From positions 1-19,863 of the forward strand of contig JAEYUD010000114.1 of assembly GCA_023433685.1 (NCBI GenBank): a DNA stretch of 19,863 bases. Direction: 5' to 3'. The DNA comes from Bacteroidota bacterium. Lineage in GTDB: Bacteria > Bacteroidota > Ignavibacteria > Ignavibacteriales > Ignavibacteriaceae. The notes under the pieces are model-generated. The model did no database searches and was not told where the DNA came from. It saw only the letters and a program-made list of their open reading frames with translations. Of this stretch, positions 1 through 8,386 are shown piece after piece (the stretch's first letter is position 1; every line of letters begins with the position of its first letter). The position numbers were made by a program, and so were the translations under genes.

Positions 1-2355
1 CCCGTTGTTTCTTAGACGGAGGAGGAGGTCTTTGATGAAAGCGGAATCCTCGAAAGAGGGAATTGCGGGGAGACCAAGCAACGCGCCAAGATCAAAAAGA
101 GGCTGATCAGGGTATTCGATTATTTCGTAGTCATCCAAACCGGCTTTAATGGCAGCAATCTTTATCGCGTCATGCAAACCGCCGAGGGCGTCAACAAGTC
201 CGTTGTTCAGACCATCGGTTCCCGACCAGACCCTTCCCTGTGCCACTTTTTCAACTTCTTCCATCGACATTTTTCTGCCGGTGGCAACCTTTTTCTTGAA
301 CATTTCGTAAAACGCGAGGAATTGTTCTTTAACTTTGGCTTTTTCATCGTCTGTAAGATTTCTCGAAGGAATGGTTACCCCAAGAAGTGGAACTGTCACA
401 CCAGCAAAGAGATCGGCTTTGTCACCTTTCTTCACCATGTCAGAAGTGAGACCCGTAAGTTCGGAAAACCCTTTGTTATAATACCAGCCTCCGATAACAC
501 CTATTGAGCCGGTGATCGTGTTGGGGGCGGCAAGAATCGTGTCGCCGTACATTGAAAGCCAATATCCTCCTGATGCAGCCACCAAACCCTGCGATACTAT
601 AACAGGTTTGTTTTTGGCGTATTTTCGCAATGCTTCCGCGATATAATCCGATGCCTTGCCATCGCCGCCCGGAGAGTCAACCCTGAGAATTATCGCTTTA
701 ACATCCCTTCTGCCTGCCGCCGATCTGACATCATTTATAAGTTTCCGGGCATTTATTCCGTCATCCATGGCACAGCCACCGATGGCGTAAATTACAGCTA
801 TTTTTGAGGGTTCACCCCATCTTCTGTCGTCAGGCTGGCGGTATGATGCCGCACCGGCAAGGTTTGTGGTGAAAGAGAAACCACCGGACATTGAAGCAAA
901 AATGTTCTCAAGTTCATCGAACCGGGCAACAGTATCAACCAGACCAAGTTTTACGGCATCATCCTGATCTATGATAACCTTGTTGTTTACAATATCATCA
1001 AAAGTACCGGCGAGCCAAGGACGTGCAGCCACGACATCTTTTTTTACCAGATCGTAAAAATCGTTTAGCAGTTCCTGCCGCTGCTCCTTGTCGGCATCAC
1101 TTCCTGAAGTTCTTGCAAGCGTTTCATAGGCGGATTTGTATTTGAAGAAGCGCCATTCATCAACGCCAATGCCGAGTTTATCGAGCATCCCTTTAAGGTA
1201 TGTTTTACTAACCACGAATCCGGGGAGGGTTATGTTTGAAACGGGATCGATCACTATTTTATCGGCAACTGATGCAAGGTGATAAAGATCGAAGCCGCCA
1301 CCGTCAATGTAAGCGAGTACTTTTTTCCCGCTCTTCTTAAGGTCAACAAGCCTTTCCCTAATCTCCCAGAGCATTTCGCGATTAATATTACACCCGGAAA
1401 GGTTCAGGATTATCCCTTTGTAAAACTTGTTGTTTTTAACATCTTCGATCGATTGAAGTGTGGCGAGCAGGGTGTTCGATCCATCGAACAATTTAAACCT
1501 TTGATACTTCATCCCGCCATACAGTCTGGCAGATGCCACGATCGAGGGAGAAACAACATCAAGAATACTGCGGTCGTACCCGCCGAACCTTATACCGTAC
1601 GTCTGGTAACCAAGACCCTCTTTTTCACTAACATGGCTCTGGGTGAAAAGTGACATGTTGCCGAGGCCTATCTCGAGCCCCACGGTCATGTTTTTATTCT
1701 CGAAGTATCTGAATACAGCCCGCAAACCGGGAAGAGGTTCAACAGCCACACCGGCAGCCCAGCGGTTTTGTGAAGGGTTGTTCTCTTTCTTGAGAACGTA
1801 ATCGAAAAATCCGGCGACTTTTTCATCCCCGAGGGGGCGGAGGGCAGCGGAGAAAACCCACTCTTGCAGATCATTATTCCTTGGGAAGAGGCCCAGAACA
1901 GAGAGTGAGTAATACCTTCCGGGTCTAATGAAGGCTCCCGCTTGCCAAAGGTGTTTCTCTCGTCCGAAGTATTCACGGTCACCGTTTGACCAGGCGTAGC
2001 CGGCACCAATTCCGAACGTTCTGCCCCCGGCGGCAAGGTTGATCGCGAGATCGGTCACCTTCCTGCCGTTCATTTCCTGATCGTTGAAATAAAAACTTGA
2101 GTAGGGAGAAGCAGAAATGAAACCCCATCTGGAATAAGCTGAGGTATTAAGGGGAGAGGAACCGAAAATTGTGAGGTCGTTCCCCGAAAAAGCCGAAAGA
2201 AAAGCGGGATTGTCGTTTCCGTAGAGAGAGTAACGCATCGCACCGGGGGAAACGAGACCAAGGTCGTTCCGTGAGAAAAAACCTGATGAATTTTGAGAAA
2301 AAACAGAGGATATGAGAACCCCTGCAACCAGAAGGGTTCTTGTCAAATATTTCAT
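1..2355 (-). CDS. sppA: Signal peptide peptidase SppA (67K type, S49) with N-terminal barrel-like domain; 3' end outside window
   Basis: The frame is open for 785 codons from ATG at 2355 and runs off the left edge, so the C-terminus is missing. Residues 1-20 form a signal peptide. Residues ~21-265 show alternating aromatic/polar strands, an early NPAFLS motif and repeated glycine turns, resembling PorV/FadL-like outer-membrane barrels. The S49 part starts near 280. It contains the catalytic lysine in YKSAYE (K407) and the nucleophilic serine in VAASGGYW (S595), followed by TGSIGVIGG. By family knowledge these match E. coli SppA K209 and S409 (spacing 188 versus 200), so both halves of the tandem 67K architecture are present. 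SppA normally degrades leftover signal peptides at the inner membrane; the extra N-domain could place this one at the outer membrane (inference). It follows a secreted unknown protein and htpX on the same strand, after a 62-bp gap. Confidence 0.9.
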   Translation of the reverse strand, partial: MKYLTRTLLVAGVLISSVFSQNSSGFFSRNDLGLVSPGAMRYSLYGNDNPAFLSAFSGNDLTIFGSSPLNTSAYSRWGFISASPYSSFYFNDQEMNGRKVTDLAINLAAGGRTFGIGAGYAWSNGDREYFGREKHLWQAGAFIRPGRYYSLSVLGLFPRNNDLQEWVFSAALRPLGDEKVAGFFDYVLKKENNPSQNRWAAGVAVEPLPGLRAVFRYFENKNMTVGLEIGLGNMSLFTQSHVSEKEGLGYQTYGIRFGGYDRSILDVVSPSIVASARLYGGMKYQRFKLFDGSNTLLATLQSIEDVKNNKFYKGIILNLSGCNINREMLWEIRERLVDLKKSGKKVLAYIDGGGFDLYHLASVADKIVIDPVSNITLPGFVVSKTYLKGMLDKLGIGVDEWRFFKYKSAYETLARTSGSDADKEQRQELLNDFYDLVKKDVVAARPWLAGTFDDIVNNKVIIDQDDAVKLGLVDTVARFDELENIFASMSGGFSFTTNLAGAASYRQPDDRRWGEPSKIAVIYAIGGCAMDDGINARKLINDVRSAAGRRDVKAIILRVDSPGGDGKASDYIAEALRKYAKNKPVIVSQGLVAASGGYWLSMYGDTILAAPNTITGSIGVIGGWYYNKGFSELTGLTSDMVKKGDKADLFAGVTVPLLGVTIPSRNLTDDEKAKVKEQFLAFYEMFKKKVATGRKMSMEEVEKVAQGRVWSGTDGLNNGLVDALGGLHDAIKIAAIKAGLDDYEIIEYPDQPLFDLGALLGLPAIPSFEDSAFIKDLLLRLRNNG

Positions 2356-2417
2356 GGAAGTGTCCGTTAAAAATTGATTACAGGACACAAATTTACAAAA
2401 ATATCAGGGCAAAAGTG

Positions 2418-2981
2418 TCAGTTGGTTCTTACCGTGAAGAATAGAATAACAGCCAGAACGGTGGCTCCGGCAGCTATGGCAACGTTGGTCAGGCTTCCCC
2501 AGAATGGTTCTTTTGGGATATCCGACATTGTGAAAGGGAGACCCTTGTTTTCAAGGTCTTTTACATCTGAGAGTCTTACTGTGTCTATCTTTTCGAATCT
2601 GAACGCGGTTCCGGAAGTACCTAAATCCCCGGAAATGATGGCGGTTCTTTCAGTGTAGTAGTCGCCGAGAAACGATTGGGTGAAGGGGTTGCTGTAGGTG
2701 ACAGCGGCATTTTTGAGGTATATTGAGGCACCAGTGCCGTCACTTGAGAGTGTAAGCCCGCTTTCGGTCAGGTTGCTGCTGAACGCGGGATAGAGAACCT
2801 TGTAGTCGCCCGGCAGTTCAAGCTTAACCGCGGGGATCCTGTCACCTGTGAAAAAACTGGAAGAGATGAATTTTGAGGCATCAGCTGTGAGGCCCTCAAA
2901 AACACGAAGGTTAGTGGGTGTTTGCCCACTAACCTTGAAAAATGATATCAACAGAACAGCCAGAACGATTTTTGATCTCAT
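2418..2981 (-). CDS. Secreted, membrane-anchored hypothetical protein
   Basis: This 187-residue protein belongs to no family I recognise. It starts with a clear signal peptide (basic MRSK, hydrophobic VLAVLLISFF, likely cleavage near residue 19). It continues with a Thr/Ser-rich, probably beta-rich domain of about 140 residues and ends with one hydrophobic segment (~164-183, AIAAGATVLAVILFFTV) before a short RTN tail. This predicts a periplasmic domain held by a C-terminal helix. There are no cysteines or metal-binding motifs. The start lies only 4 bp after the htpX stop codon, so the two are almost surely co-transcribed and probably translationally coupled. A role as partner or substrate of HtpX, or of the following SppA, is possible but only inferred from position. 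Confidence 0.75.
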   Translation of the reverse strand: MRSKIVLAVLLISFFKVSGQTPTNLRVFEGLTADASKFISSSFFTGDRIPAVKLELPGDYKVLYPAFSSNLTESGLTLSSDGTGASIYLKNAAVTYSNPFTQSFLGDYYTERTAIISGDLGTSGTAFRFEKIDTVRLSDVKDLENKGLPFTMSDIPKEPFWGSLTNVAIAAGATVLAVILFFTVRTN

Positions 2982-2985
2982 GATA

Positions 2986-3831
2986 TCAGGCTCTGCCCGC
3001 TGCTATCTGATGGAGTCTCTCAACCCTCTGTTCAATCGGCGGATGAGTCGAGAAGAGTTTGAAAATGCCGCCTCCCGACAGGGGGTGAACTATGAACATG
3101 TGTGCCGTTGCCGGACCGGCATGATCAACCGGCTTGCGGTCGTTGCCATACTTCAACTTAAGGAGGGCGTTCGCGAGCGCGTCAGCATTGCCCGACATTC
3201 TTGCACCGGTTTCATCGGCTTTAAACTCACGGGAGCGTGAAATCGCCATTTGCAAAAGTGTGGCCGCTATCGGTGCCACTATCATCAATACGAGAGAGCC
3301 AATCAGGCTGTTATCCTCGTCATCCCTTCCGCCGAAGATCATCGCCCATTGAGCCATGTTGGCGAGCATTGTGATAACACCCGCGAAAGTGGATGCTATC
3401 GATCCGATAAGGATGTCACGGTTCTTTATGTGGGAAAGTTCGTGCGCTATTACGCCTTCAAGTTCCTCATTGCTCAGCAGCCTGGTTATGCCTGTGGTAA
3501 GCGCAACCGCGGAATTGGCGGGATTCCTTCCTGTGGCAAAGGCGTTTGGCGTCATGTCATCTATCACGTAAAGTTTTGGCATCGGGAGCTGAGCCCTCTG
3601 CACGAGTCTTTCCGTCATGTTGTAGATGTACGGCGCGTCATCTCTTGAAATTTCACGCGCGCGATACATCTTTAGTACTATTTTATCTGAGAACCAGTAG
3701 CTTCCGAAGTTCATTGCCACCGCGATCGCGAAAGCGATGAACATCCCTCCCTGACCGCCGATCAGCTGTCCGGCGAGGACAACCAGCACGGTGAGGAGCG
3801 ACATAAAGAATACTGTTTTTATCGTGTTCAT
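2986..3831 (-). CDS. htpX: Membrane zinc metalloprotease HtpX (M48B)
   Basis: HtpX is an inner-membrane protease that cleaves misfolded membrane proteins, alongside FtsH. The protein has 281 residues, the usual family length. Two N-terminal hydrophobic segments (~8-25 and ~30-48) precede the catalytic domain. The zinc motif HELSH lies at 130-134 (H130 and H134 ligands, E131 catalytic) in the typical context VIAHELSHIKNRD. The third ligand is E202 in SRSREFKADE. Two further hydrophobic segments (~140-165 and ~177-197) flank it. The NPANSAVALTTGI stretch (103-115) is also typical. A GAGG ribosome site lies about 7 bp before the ATG at 3831. The gene sits 94 bp after the M1 peptidase and 4 bp before a secreted unknown protein. 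Confidence 0.97.
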   Translation of the reverse strand: MNTIKTVFFMSLLTVLVVLAGQLIGGQGGMFIAFAIAVAMNFGSYWFSDKIVLKMYRAREISRDDAPYIYNMTERLVQRAQLPMPKLYVIDDMTPNAFATGRNPANSAVALTTGITRLLSNEELEGVIAHELSHIKNRDILIGSIASTFAGVITMLANMAQWAMIFGGRDDEDNSLIGSLVLMIVAPIAATLLQMAISRSREFKADETGARMSGNADALANALLKLKYGNDRKPVDHAGPATAHMFIVHPLSGGGIFKLFSTHPPIEQRVERLHQIAAGRA

Positions 3832-3925
3832 TTTTTTCCTCTTTATTTGATCAAATACCTTTGATATTATTATGTAAAACTTAATTTTATGTTGAAAAGT
3901 TCATAAATAAACCATGATGGCCGGA

Positions 3926-5917
3926 TCATTTAAGCAGCATCATTTTCTGGCGGAGAATCTTTCCACCCGTGGTAAGAACCGCGAAATATACACCACTCGG
4001 CAGGTTTGAGGCGTTAAAGGTAACCTTGTGGCTGCCGGCTTCCTGAATTCCGTCAACAAGCAGGGCTAAATTCTCACCGAGAGTGTTGTAAACAGCTATT
4101 GTAACCTCACCGGCAACGGGTAACTCATAACCGATAACGGTTTCCGGGTTGAACGGGTTGGGCCAATTGGGGTAGAGCACCAGAGCTGTTGGCAGATTGT
4201 CTTCATCGAGAACTGAAACCACAGTATTACCCTGCTTCAGAAGGATATTGTTATCAGGATCAAAAGTAACCGCGGTAACCTGTTTTGGGAAATCAAATGT
4301 GAATTTCTGGTTGTTCGCGTCGTTCATCACCGTTATTGTAGTATCCCCGCCAGTAGCAAATCTGAATTTTAGCTCCGCCGGCATTTTGAAATATGTGGTG
4401 CCGGTCTGGGTCTGTTTAAAGGTAAAATCAACGGATGACGTGCCCGGCGCGAATGAGCGGATCGAGTAGGTATTCGCGTAAACGGGATGATTAGGGTAGT
4501 ATAGCCACTGCTCAAAGAACCACGAGAGGTCTTGCCCGTAAGCTTCACTCATTTTGGCTATAAATTCAGGAACAGAGCAGCTTTTATAGCGATACCTGGG
4601 GTCGGAAGTGTAGGCCTTTAACGCGTTGAAGAAGTTGTCAGAGCCCATTACATACCGTGCCATTCCAAGAACGCACGCCCCCTTGGAGTACGTGATCGCG
4701 GTATTAAACAGTTGGTTCACCGAAGGGGTGATTATTGCCCACTGAGGGTTATAAATAGCCCAACCGGGATTAAAACTTCTGTAATAGTTGGCATCGCCGG
4801 TTATATTGTCTTTGTAAGCGGTATATCCGCCACCCGGCTTCACTTCCTCCCAAAGGGATTCAGAGAAAGTGGCAAAACCTTCGTTAAGAAAAATATCAGC
4901 CCAGGTGGAAGGGCTGATCATGTCACCAAACCACTGATGCGCGAACTCATGCGCAACGATACTCTCGATCCAGCAGTTCTTGCAAAGGGTCGTTAGTGTC
5001 TGGTTTTCCATGCCACCCCAGTCAAACTGGGAGTCTAGGGTTGCGTAACCGTTCTTTTCAAATGGATATGTTCCGTATTTACCGGTGAACCCGGTGAACT
5101 GATTTATCATTGAGTTTCTAAGGGAGGTGGAGACATTTTCACCCGGATTCGCGTAGAGCCGTGTGGGTATGGTGTCGCCTGTAACAGGATCAACCCATTT
5201 GAGAATTATCAACTGATAATCAACCCTGGCCGCAATAACCACCAGGTATGTGGCAACGGGGTCACGACTTACCCAATGATAGAAAATCTCCTGTGCTGTT
5301 TTTACTGAATCCGCGAGAAGCCCGTTGGAGCCGAGTTTCACGTTAACGGGGGTTCTTGCCTTTATCTCTACTGTTGCCTTGTCACTTGGTTTGTCCCAGC
5401 AGGGGAACCACTTCCGCGCCCCCTCCGGTTCGGCATCAGTGAACACGGTGCCGCCATGGGCGTAGAAACCTTCATCCTGCACATCATAATGGAAGTATGA
5501 TATCTTGACTTCTCCCGTGTCACCCGGATTGTATGTCCGGTCGAGTTGAACTGTGAGCACATTGTTTGAGTGCGTGAATGAGATACCCGACTTTCCGACT
5601 GAATCAACACGTATTGAAGTGTTCACGGCATCAAGTTTTATATTGTTGATTGCTGAGTCGGCAACAAATTTTACGGTGACACTTCCGGTAAAAGAGTTGG
5701 GATACGGCGCGACAAAGCAATTGTAGATATCAAGATCGATATTGTAGTGAATCACGTCAAATGAGTGTTTTACTGCCTCTGTGGCATCAAAAAAAGACCT
5801 CTCTTTTATAGCCATCTTCTGTTTTTTTTCAGAACAATACTCGTGTCCGCGCTTCTCCTGAGCGTGTAGTGAAAAAATAATGATGATAAGAAGAAGTGGT
5901 AACTGTAATTTGCGCAT
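3926..5917 (-). CDS. Secreted M1-family zinc aminopeptidase with T9SS sorting domain
   Basis: The 663-residue protein starts with a signal peptide (1-20, ending LHAQ). The M1 N-terminal beta domain covers ~45-235. The exopeptidase motif GGMEN is at 301-305. The zinc site is HEFAH (H323, E324, H327) with the third ligand E346 in NEGFAT, an exact HEXXH-x18-E. Y410 (ITYSKG) is the probable catalytic tyrosine. The helical C-terminal domain of long M1 enzymes is absent. Instead, residues ~580-663 form a type A T9SS tail: LYPNWPNPFNPETVIGYELP, then GVYF and a basic end KMMLLK. The enzyme is therefore probably exported by Sec, carried across the outer membrane by T9SS and left on the surface or released, where it would trim peptides. 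A full T9SS elsewhere in the genome is implied, not seen. No clear Shine-Dalgarno precedes the start. Confidence 0.95.
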   Translation of the reverse strand: MRKLQLPLLLIIIIFSLHAQEKRGHEYCSEKKQKMAIKERSFFDATEAVKHSFDVIHYNIDLDIYNCFVAPYPNSFTGSVTVKFVADSAINNIKLDAVNTSIRVDSVGKSGISFTHSNNVLTVQLDRTYNPGDTGEVKISYFHYDVQDEGFYAHGGTVFTDAEPEGARKWFPCWDKPSDKATVEIKARTPVNVKLGSNGLLADSVKTAQEIFYHWVSRDPVATYLVVIAARVDYQLIILKWVDPVTGDTIPTRLYANPGENVSTSLRNSMINQFTGFTGKYGTYPFEKNGYATLDSQFDWGGMENQTLTTLCKNCWIESIVAHEFAHQWFGDMISPSTWADIFLNEGFATFSESLWEEVKPGGGYTAYKDNITGDANYYRSFNPGWAIYNPQWAIITPSVNQLFNTAITYSKGACVLGMARYVMGSDNFFNALKAYTSDPRYRYKSCSVPEFIAKMSEAYGQDLSWFFEQWLYYPNHPVYANTYSIRSFAPGTSSVDFTFKQTQTGTTYFKMPAELKFRFATGGDTTITVMNDANNQKFTFDFPKQVTAVTFDPDNNILLKQGNTVVSVLDEDNLPTALVLYPNWPNPFNPETVIGYELPVAGEVTIAVYNTLGENLALLVDGIQEAGSHKVTFNASNLPSGVYFAVLTTGGKILRQKMMLLK

Positions 5918-6007
5918 CGGTCAGTTGATCCAATAAATGTGGAAAAGAAGATTAACAAACGGTAACATAAGCAGCCAAGTGCTTATGAAAAATGAACTTA
6001 ATTTGGG

Positions 6008-6033
6008 ACAGACCGGCGTATCAGCCGGTCTGT
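6008..6033. repeat. 10-bp perfect inverted repeat spanning a stop codon
   Basis: Arms ACAGACCGGC and GCCGGTCTGT pair perfectly around the 6-nt loop GTATCA. On the minus strand the loop begins with the TGA stop of the HATPase-GNAT gene, so the last codons lie in the stem. No T-run follows on either strand, so it is not a standard intrinsic terminator. It may act as a 3'-end RNA-stabilising hairpin between this gene and the M1 peptidase gene. Confidence 0.6.
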
Positions 6034-7511
6034 TCACGGTCTGATAAAATATATGCAAGAACCTTGTTGCCCCTCTCCGAAGCAACCACGATTTTGGCGG
6101 GATCAATGTAAATGTTGTTAAGATACTGCAATTTTAATACGTCACCGTTCCTGAACTCCGGTATCACCCCTCCCATAAAGAAACCAAGCCTCCGGAGGTC
6201 ATCAACGATGTACATTGTGTAGGGGTCGCACAAGGGGAGTTCAATGTAGATGCTGTCCACTTTCTTCATGCAAAGCTCTTTTACGCTCGCCTTCACCCCG
6301 GAGAGAACATCGGTGCCGTACTTTTCAATAACTATGTTGGCAATGTTGAAGTCGGGTTTGAAAGAAGTGGTTACAACCGGGACATCCGCGAGTTCAGCTA
6401 CAATTCTTCCGTGTTTCCGCGACACCACCTCCCTTTTTAGATCAAGGGTTTCGTATGTATCAGAAATAAAATCTTTGTAAACCTCCGGAACGTAGACTTT
6501 TCTGGCAGGTTCCTGCTGAATTTTAAGGTAGTAGAGCATTACCGCCTGGCGTTGCGCGAGGCCGTCTTCGTTGATCTTTTTGAAATTAATATGTTCGCCG
6601 ATAAAAGCGATGAGACACCCGGTTTCTTTGGCGCCAAGGGAGATGTTTCCCTTCTGTGTGAATGGGTGGATTGTTACACTCTCGCTGTAAAGTCCGTACA
6701 TCCCGGTCTCCCTGCCATGGTCGATCGCGAATGCCTTCATTCTTTTAAAAAGATTGTGTCCGCGGTATTGGGGGTCAACTATCGCCATGCCGGAGTCGGC
6801 AACTTTGGCACCAGGCTTATCAAAAAAGAGCCCGAGGTTGGCGATCATCAAGCCGCTTGAGTTGTGAACAACCACGGCTTTCATATACCCAAACTCGAGT
6901 TGTTCCTTCAGTTTTTCCGGCAGGTAGGCCAGACCGGTATAGGTATAGCCGTAAGCCCTGTAGGTAAGTCTCGCGAGGTCGACCGCGTCTTCCGGGGTAA
7001 GCAACCTGAAGTGGAGTGCTTCATCCGGATTTGCTGAGATGTTTTCTTTCGGTGGTTCAGTCTCCAGAATAGTGGAGATCGATTCTTCCGGGATGTTTTT
7101 AACTATTTCAAGCCGTTTTCCCTCTTTTCCGAGGTTTATAAATCGGAATTCGTCAGCAAGGTGCTTGATTATCAGAATGCCGAGTGATGAGACTTCATCA
7201 TTTTCAAGCATTTCCATACTTGTCGGCAGACCCTTGTCTTCAAAAGCCAGGGTAAGCGCGCCCGGGTGATAGTTTATCCTGAAAGTTATCTCTCCGTACT
7301 CACCCGGATCGAATGAGTTGTTGATAACTCCCACCAATGCCTCTTCAACTATCAATTCGAAGTTTATCAACCCGGAGGGGCTGAAACCGAACCATTTAGC
7401 AACTGTGGTTGTGGCATTCTGGAGAAGTTGAAGGTAAGAGATATCCGCGGGAAAAGTCACATTTAAGAGATTTCCTGCGGCTATTATCTTTTTATCGATC
7501 TTGTTTTTCAT
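6021..7511 (-). CDS. HATPase_c (RsbW-like) and GNAT acetyltransferase fusion protein
   Basis: This 496-residue soluble protein has three parts. Residues ~15-140 are an anti-sigma-type GHKL ATPase domain: N-box FELIVEEALVGVINNS (51-66, N64), G1-like box FEDKG (90-94) and SSLGILIIKHLADEF (108-122). Residues ~166-335 are a GNAT domain (FRLLTPEDAVDLARL; acetyl-CoA loop VDPQYRGHNLFKRM, 246-258). Residues ~385-470 look like a degenerate second GNAT-like unit ending GDVLKLQYLNN. RsbW-type domains bind partner sigma factors or anti-anti-sigma proteins and may phosphorylate serine. GNAT domains acetylate amines or lysines. The pair suggests a signalling protein linking ATP/partner state to acetylation, but substrates are unknown. 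The G1 box has lost the usual DxGxG form, so ATP hydrolysis is uncertain. It is the first gene of the minus-strand block. Confidence 0.85.
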   Translation of the reverse strand: MKNKIDKKIIAAGNLLNVTFPADISYLQLLQNATTTVAKWFGFSPSGLINFELIVEEALVGVINNSFDPGEYGEITFRINYHPGALTLAFEDKGLPTSMEMLENDEVSSLGILIIKHLADEFRFINLGKEGKRLEIVKNIPEESISTILETEPPKENISANPDEALHFRLLTPEDAVDLARLTYRAYGYTYTGLAYLPEKLKEQLEFGYMKAVVVHNSSGLMIANLGLFFDKPGAKVADSGMAIVDPQYRGHNLFKRMKAFAIDHGRETGMYGLYSESVTIHPFTQKGNISLGAKETGCLIAFIGEHINFKKINEDGLAQRQAVMLYYLKIQQEPARKVYVPEVYKDFISDTYETLDLKREVVSRKHGRIVAELADVPVVTTSFKPDFNIANIVIEKYGTDVLSGVKASVKELCMKKVDSIYIELPLCDPYTMYIVDDLRRLGFFMGGVIPEFRNGDVLKLQYLNNIYIDPAKIVVASERGNKVLAYILSDREQTG

Positions 7512-8008
7512 CGGAGAACCCGGTTATTCAATATTGACGGGTAAAAAACCACTGCCTGAAGACACGGTGGCACACCTTACTGAGGCGGTCAGGCTCCTGT
7601 CATGTGGTCAAATTTGCGGGAGGCGTGCAGATCTTCGTATTTGATCTTTGCATCAGACTCATTGGTGAACCTGAGAGTGTTTCGTTTATAACAAAACTTA
7701 AAAAAGTAAAAAGATTCAACGACGCCAAAACCACCACTGTTAAACTTAACAATTTTTAACGAATACTTTGGGAATCTGATTCCTTTCAGTATGCTGAAAT
7801 CTTCTGTCATTCCGGTTAAATTTCCATTATTGAGCGTGAAAAATACAAAAAAAACGAATTGAGTGGTGTTATTAAAAAGTAAAAAGATGTCATCATTTTA
7901 AGGGTGACGCGAGGTTTTCGAGGTTTTTCTGGCCGTTTTAGGGATTTATATCACAACAAACCGGGAAAATATTAGTTATTTTTGCGCTTGAGATTAGAAA
8001 ATTTTAAT
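7512..8008. other. Divergent intergenic region, no confident gene
   Basis: These ~500 bp separate the minus-strand protease block from the plus-strand small-protein genes. A 73-codon frame on the minus strand (7810-7589) is open but has no recognisable domain, no ribosome site and an ordinary composition; I do not accept it as a gene. A weak imperfect hairpin (7549-7570, arms CCAC/GTGG) followed on the minus strand by six T (7548-7543) could end a short minus transcript. TATTTTTG at 7977-7984 fits a Bacteroidota -7 element for the gene at 8009, but no TTG sits at the right distance. Confidence 0.4.
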
Positions 8009-8194
8009 ATGCAAAAAGAACCTCAAAACTGGAACATCCAAAACGGCGACTACCGCACTGAAGACGAGTACGCCCGGATGTACAGCCATCACCGTAAAAA
8101 AGAAAAGATCGTAAAAAACACCTTCCTCGCTTTCACCGCGGTGGCAGTGGCATCCCTGATGTACCTGGTGCTGTGGGTCGTATCAAGGATCTGA
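8009..8194 (+). CDS. Small single-pass membrane protein, paralogue of the gene at 8972
   Basis: This 61-residue protein has a charged N-terminal half and one transmembrane helix (~36-57), with the positive patch HHRKKEK just before it. This predicts a cytoplasmic N-terminus. It matches the protein at 8972-9163 without gaps over 55 residues (20 identical). Shared elements are W-x-I-x-NGDYR, EY, KKEKI and a terminal SR. That conservation supports it being real. I chose ATG 8009 over an in-frame TTG at 7982, because the paralogue starts at the equivalent place and TATTTTTG (7977-7984) would put the transcript start near 7990. No Shine-Dalgarno is visible. I do not recognise the family; function unknown. 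Confidence 0.7.
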   Translation: MQKEPQNWNIQNGDYRTEDEYARMYSHHRKKEKIVKNTFLAFTAVAVASLMYLVLWVVSRI

Positions 8195-8296
8195 CTTAAG
8201 GACCCTCCGGTAGTTCCAAAAATATAACTCCCAATTAACCTCTGTTTATTGCTTTAAACCGGGGATTAAAAATAATTAAAATTATATAAACACGAA

Positions 8297-8341
8297 TACA
8301 AAAATTTTTGTAAAAATTTTTCAAAAAAAGTGAAGTTTTTT
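8297..8341. promoter_or_regulatory. A/T-tract region upstream of the RNA promoter, with 16-bp palindrome
   Basis: TACAAAAATTTTTGTA (8297-8312) is a perfect palindrome. It begins a run of four A/T tracts centred near 8304, 8316, 8326 and 8338, about 10-12 bp apart, so close to one helical turn. Such phased tracts usually bend DNA, and A-rich DNA just upstream of -35/-33 acts as an UP element. It directly precedes the promoter at 8353-8383. Confidence 0.45.
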
Positions 8342-8352
8342 GCCTCTGACTC

Positions 8353-8383
8353 TTGACAATAAAAAAAAATCTCTCTAAATTTG
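8353..8383 (+). promoter_or_regulatory. Bacteroidota-type housekeeping promoter for the candidate RNA
   Basis: TTGAC at 8353-8357 and TAAATTTG at 8376-8383 give TTG-N20-TAnnTTTG, an exact fit to the Bacteroidota -33/-7 consensus. The predicted transcript start is near 8388-8390, which is where the 5' strand of the RNA closing stem begins (8387). Confidence 0.6.
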
Positions 8384-8386
8384 CAG

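Noticed and set aside
6008..6033. Rho-independent terminator
   Set aside because: The stem is strong but neither strand has a following T-run.
7589..7810. 73-codon open frame on the minus strand
   Set aside because: No recognisable domain, no ribosome site, no promoter at the right place; kept only as a remark on the intergenic region.
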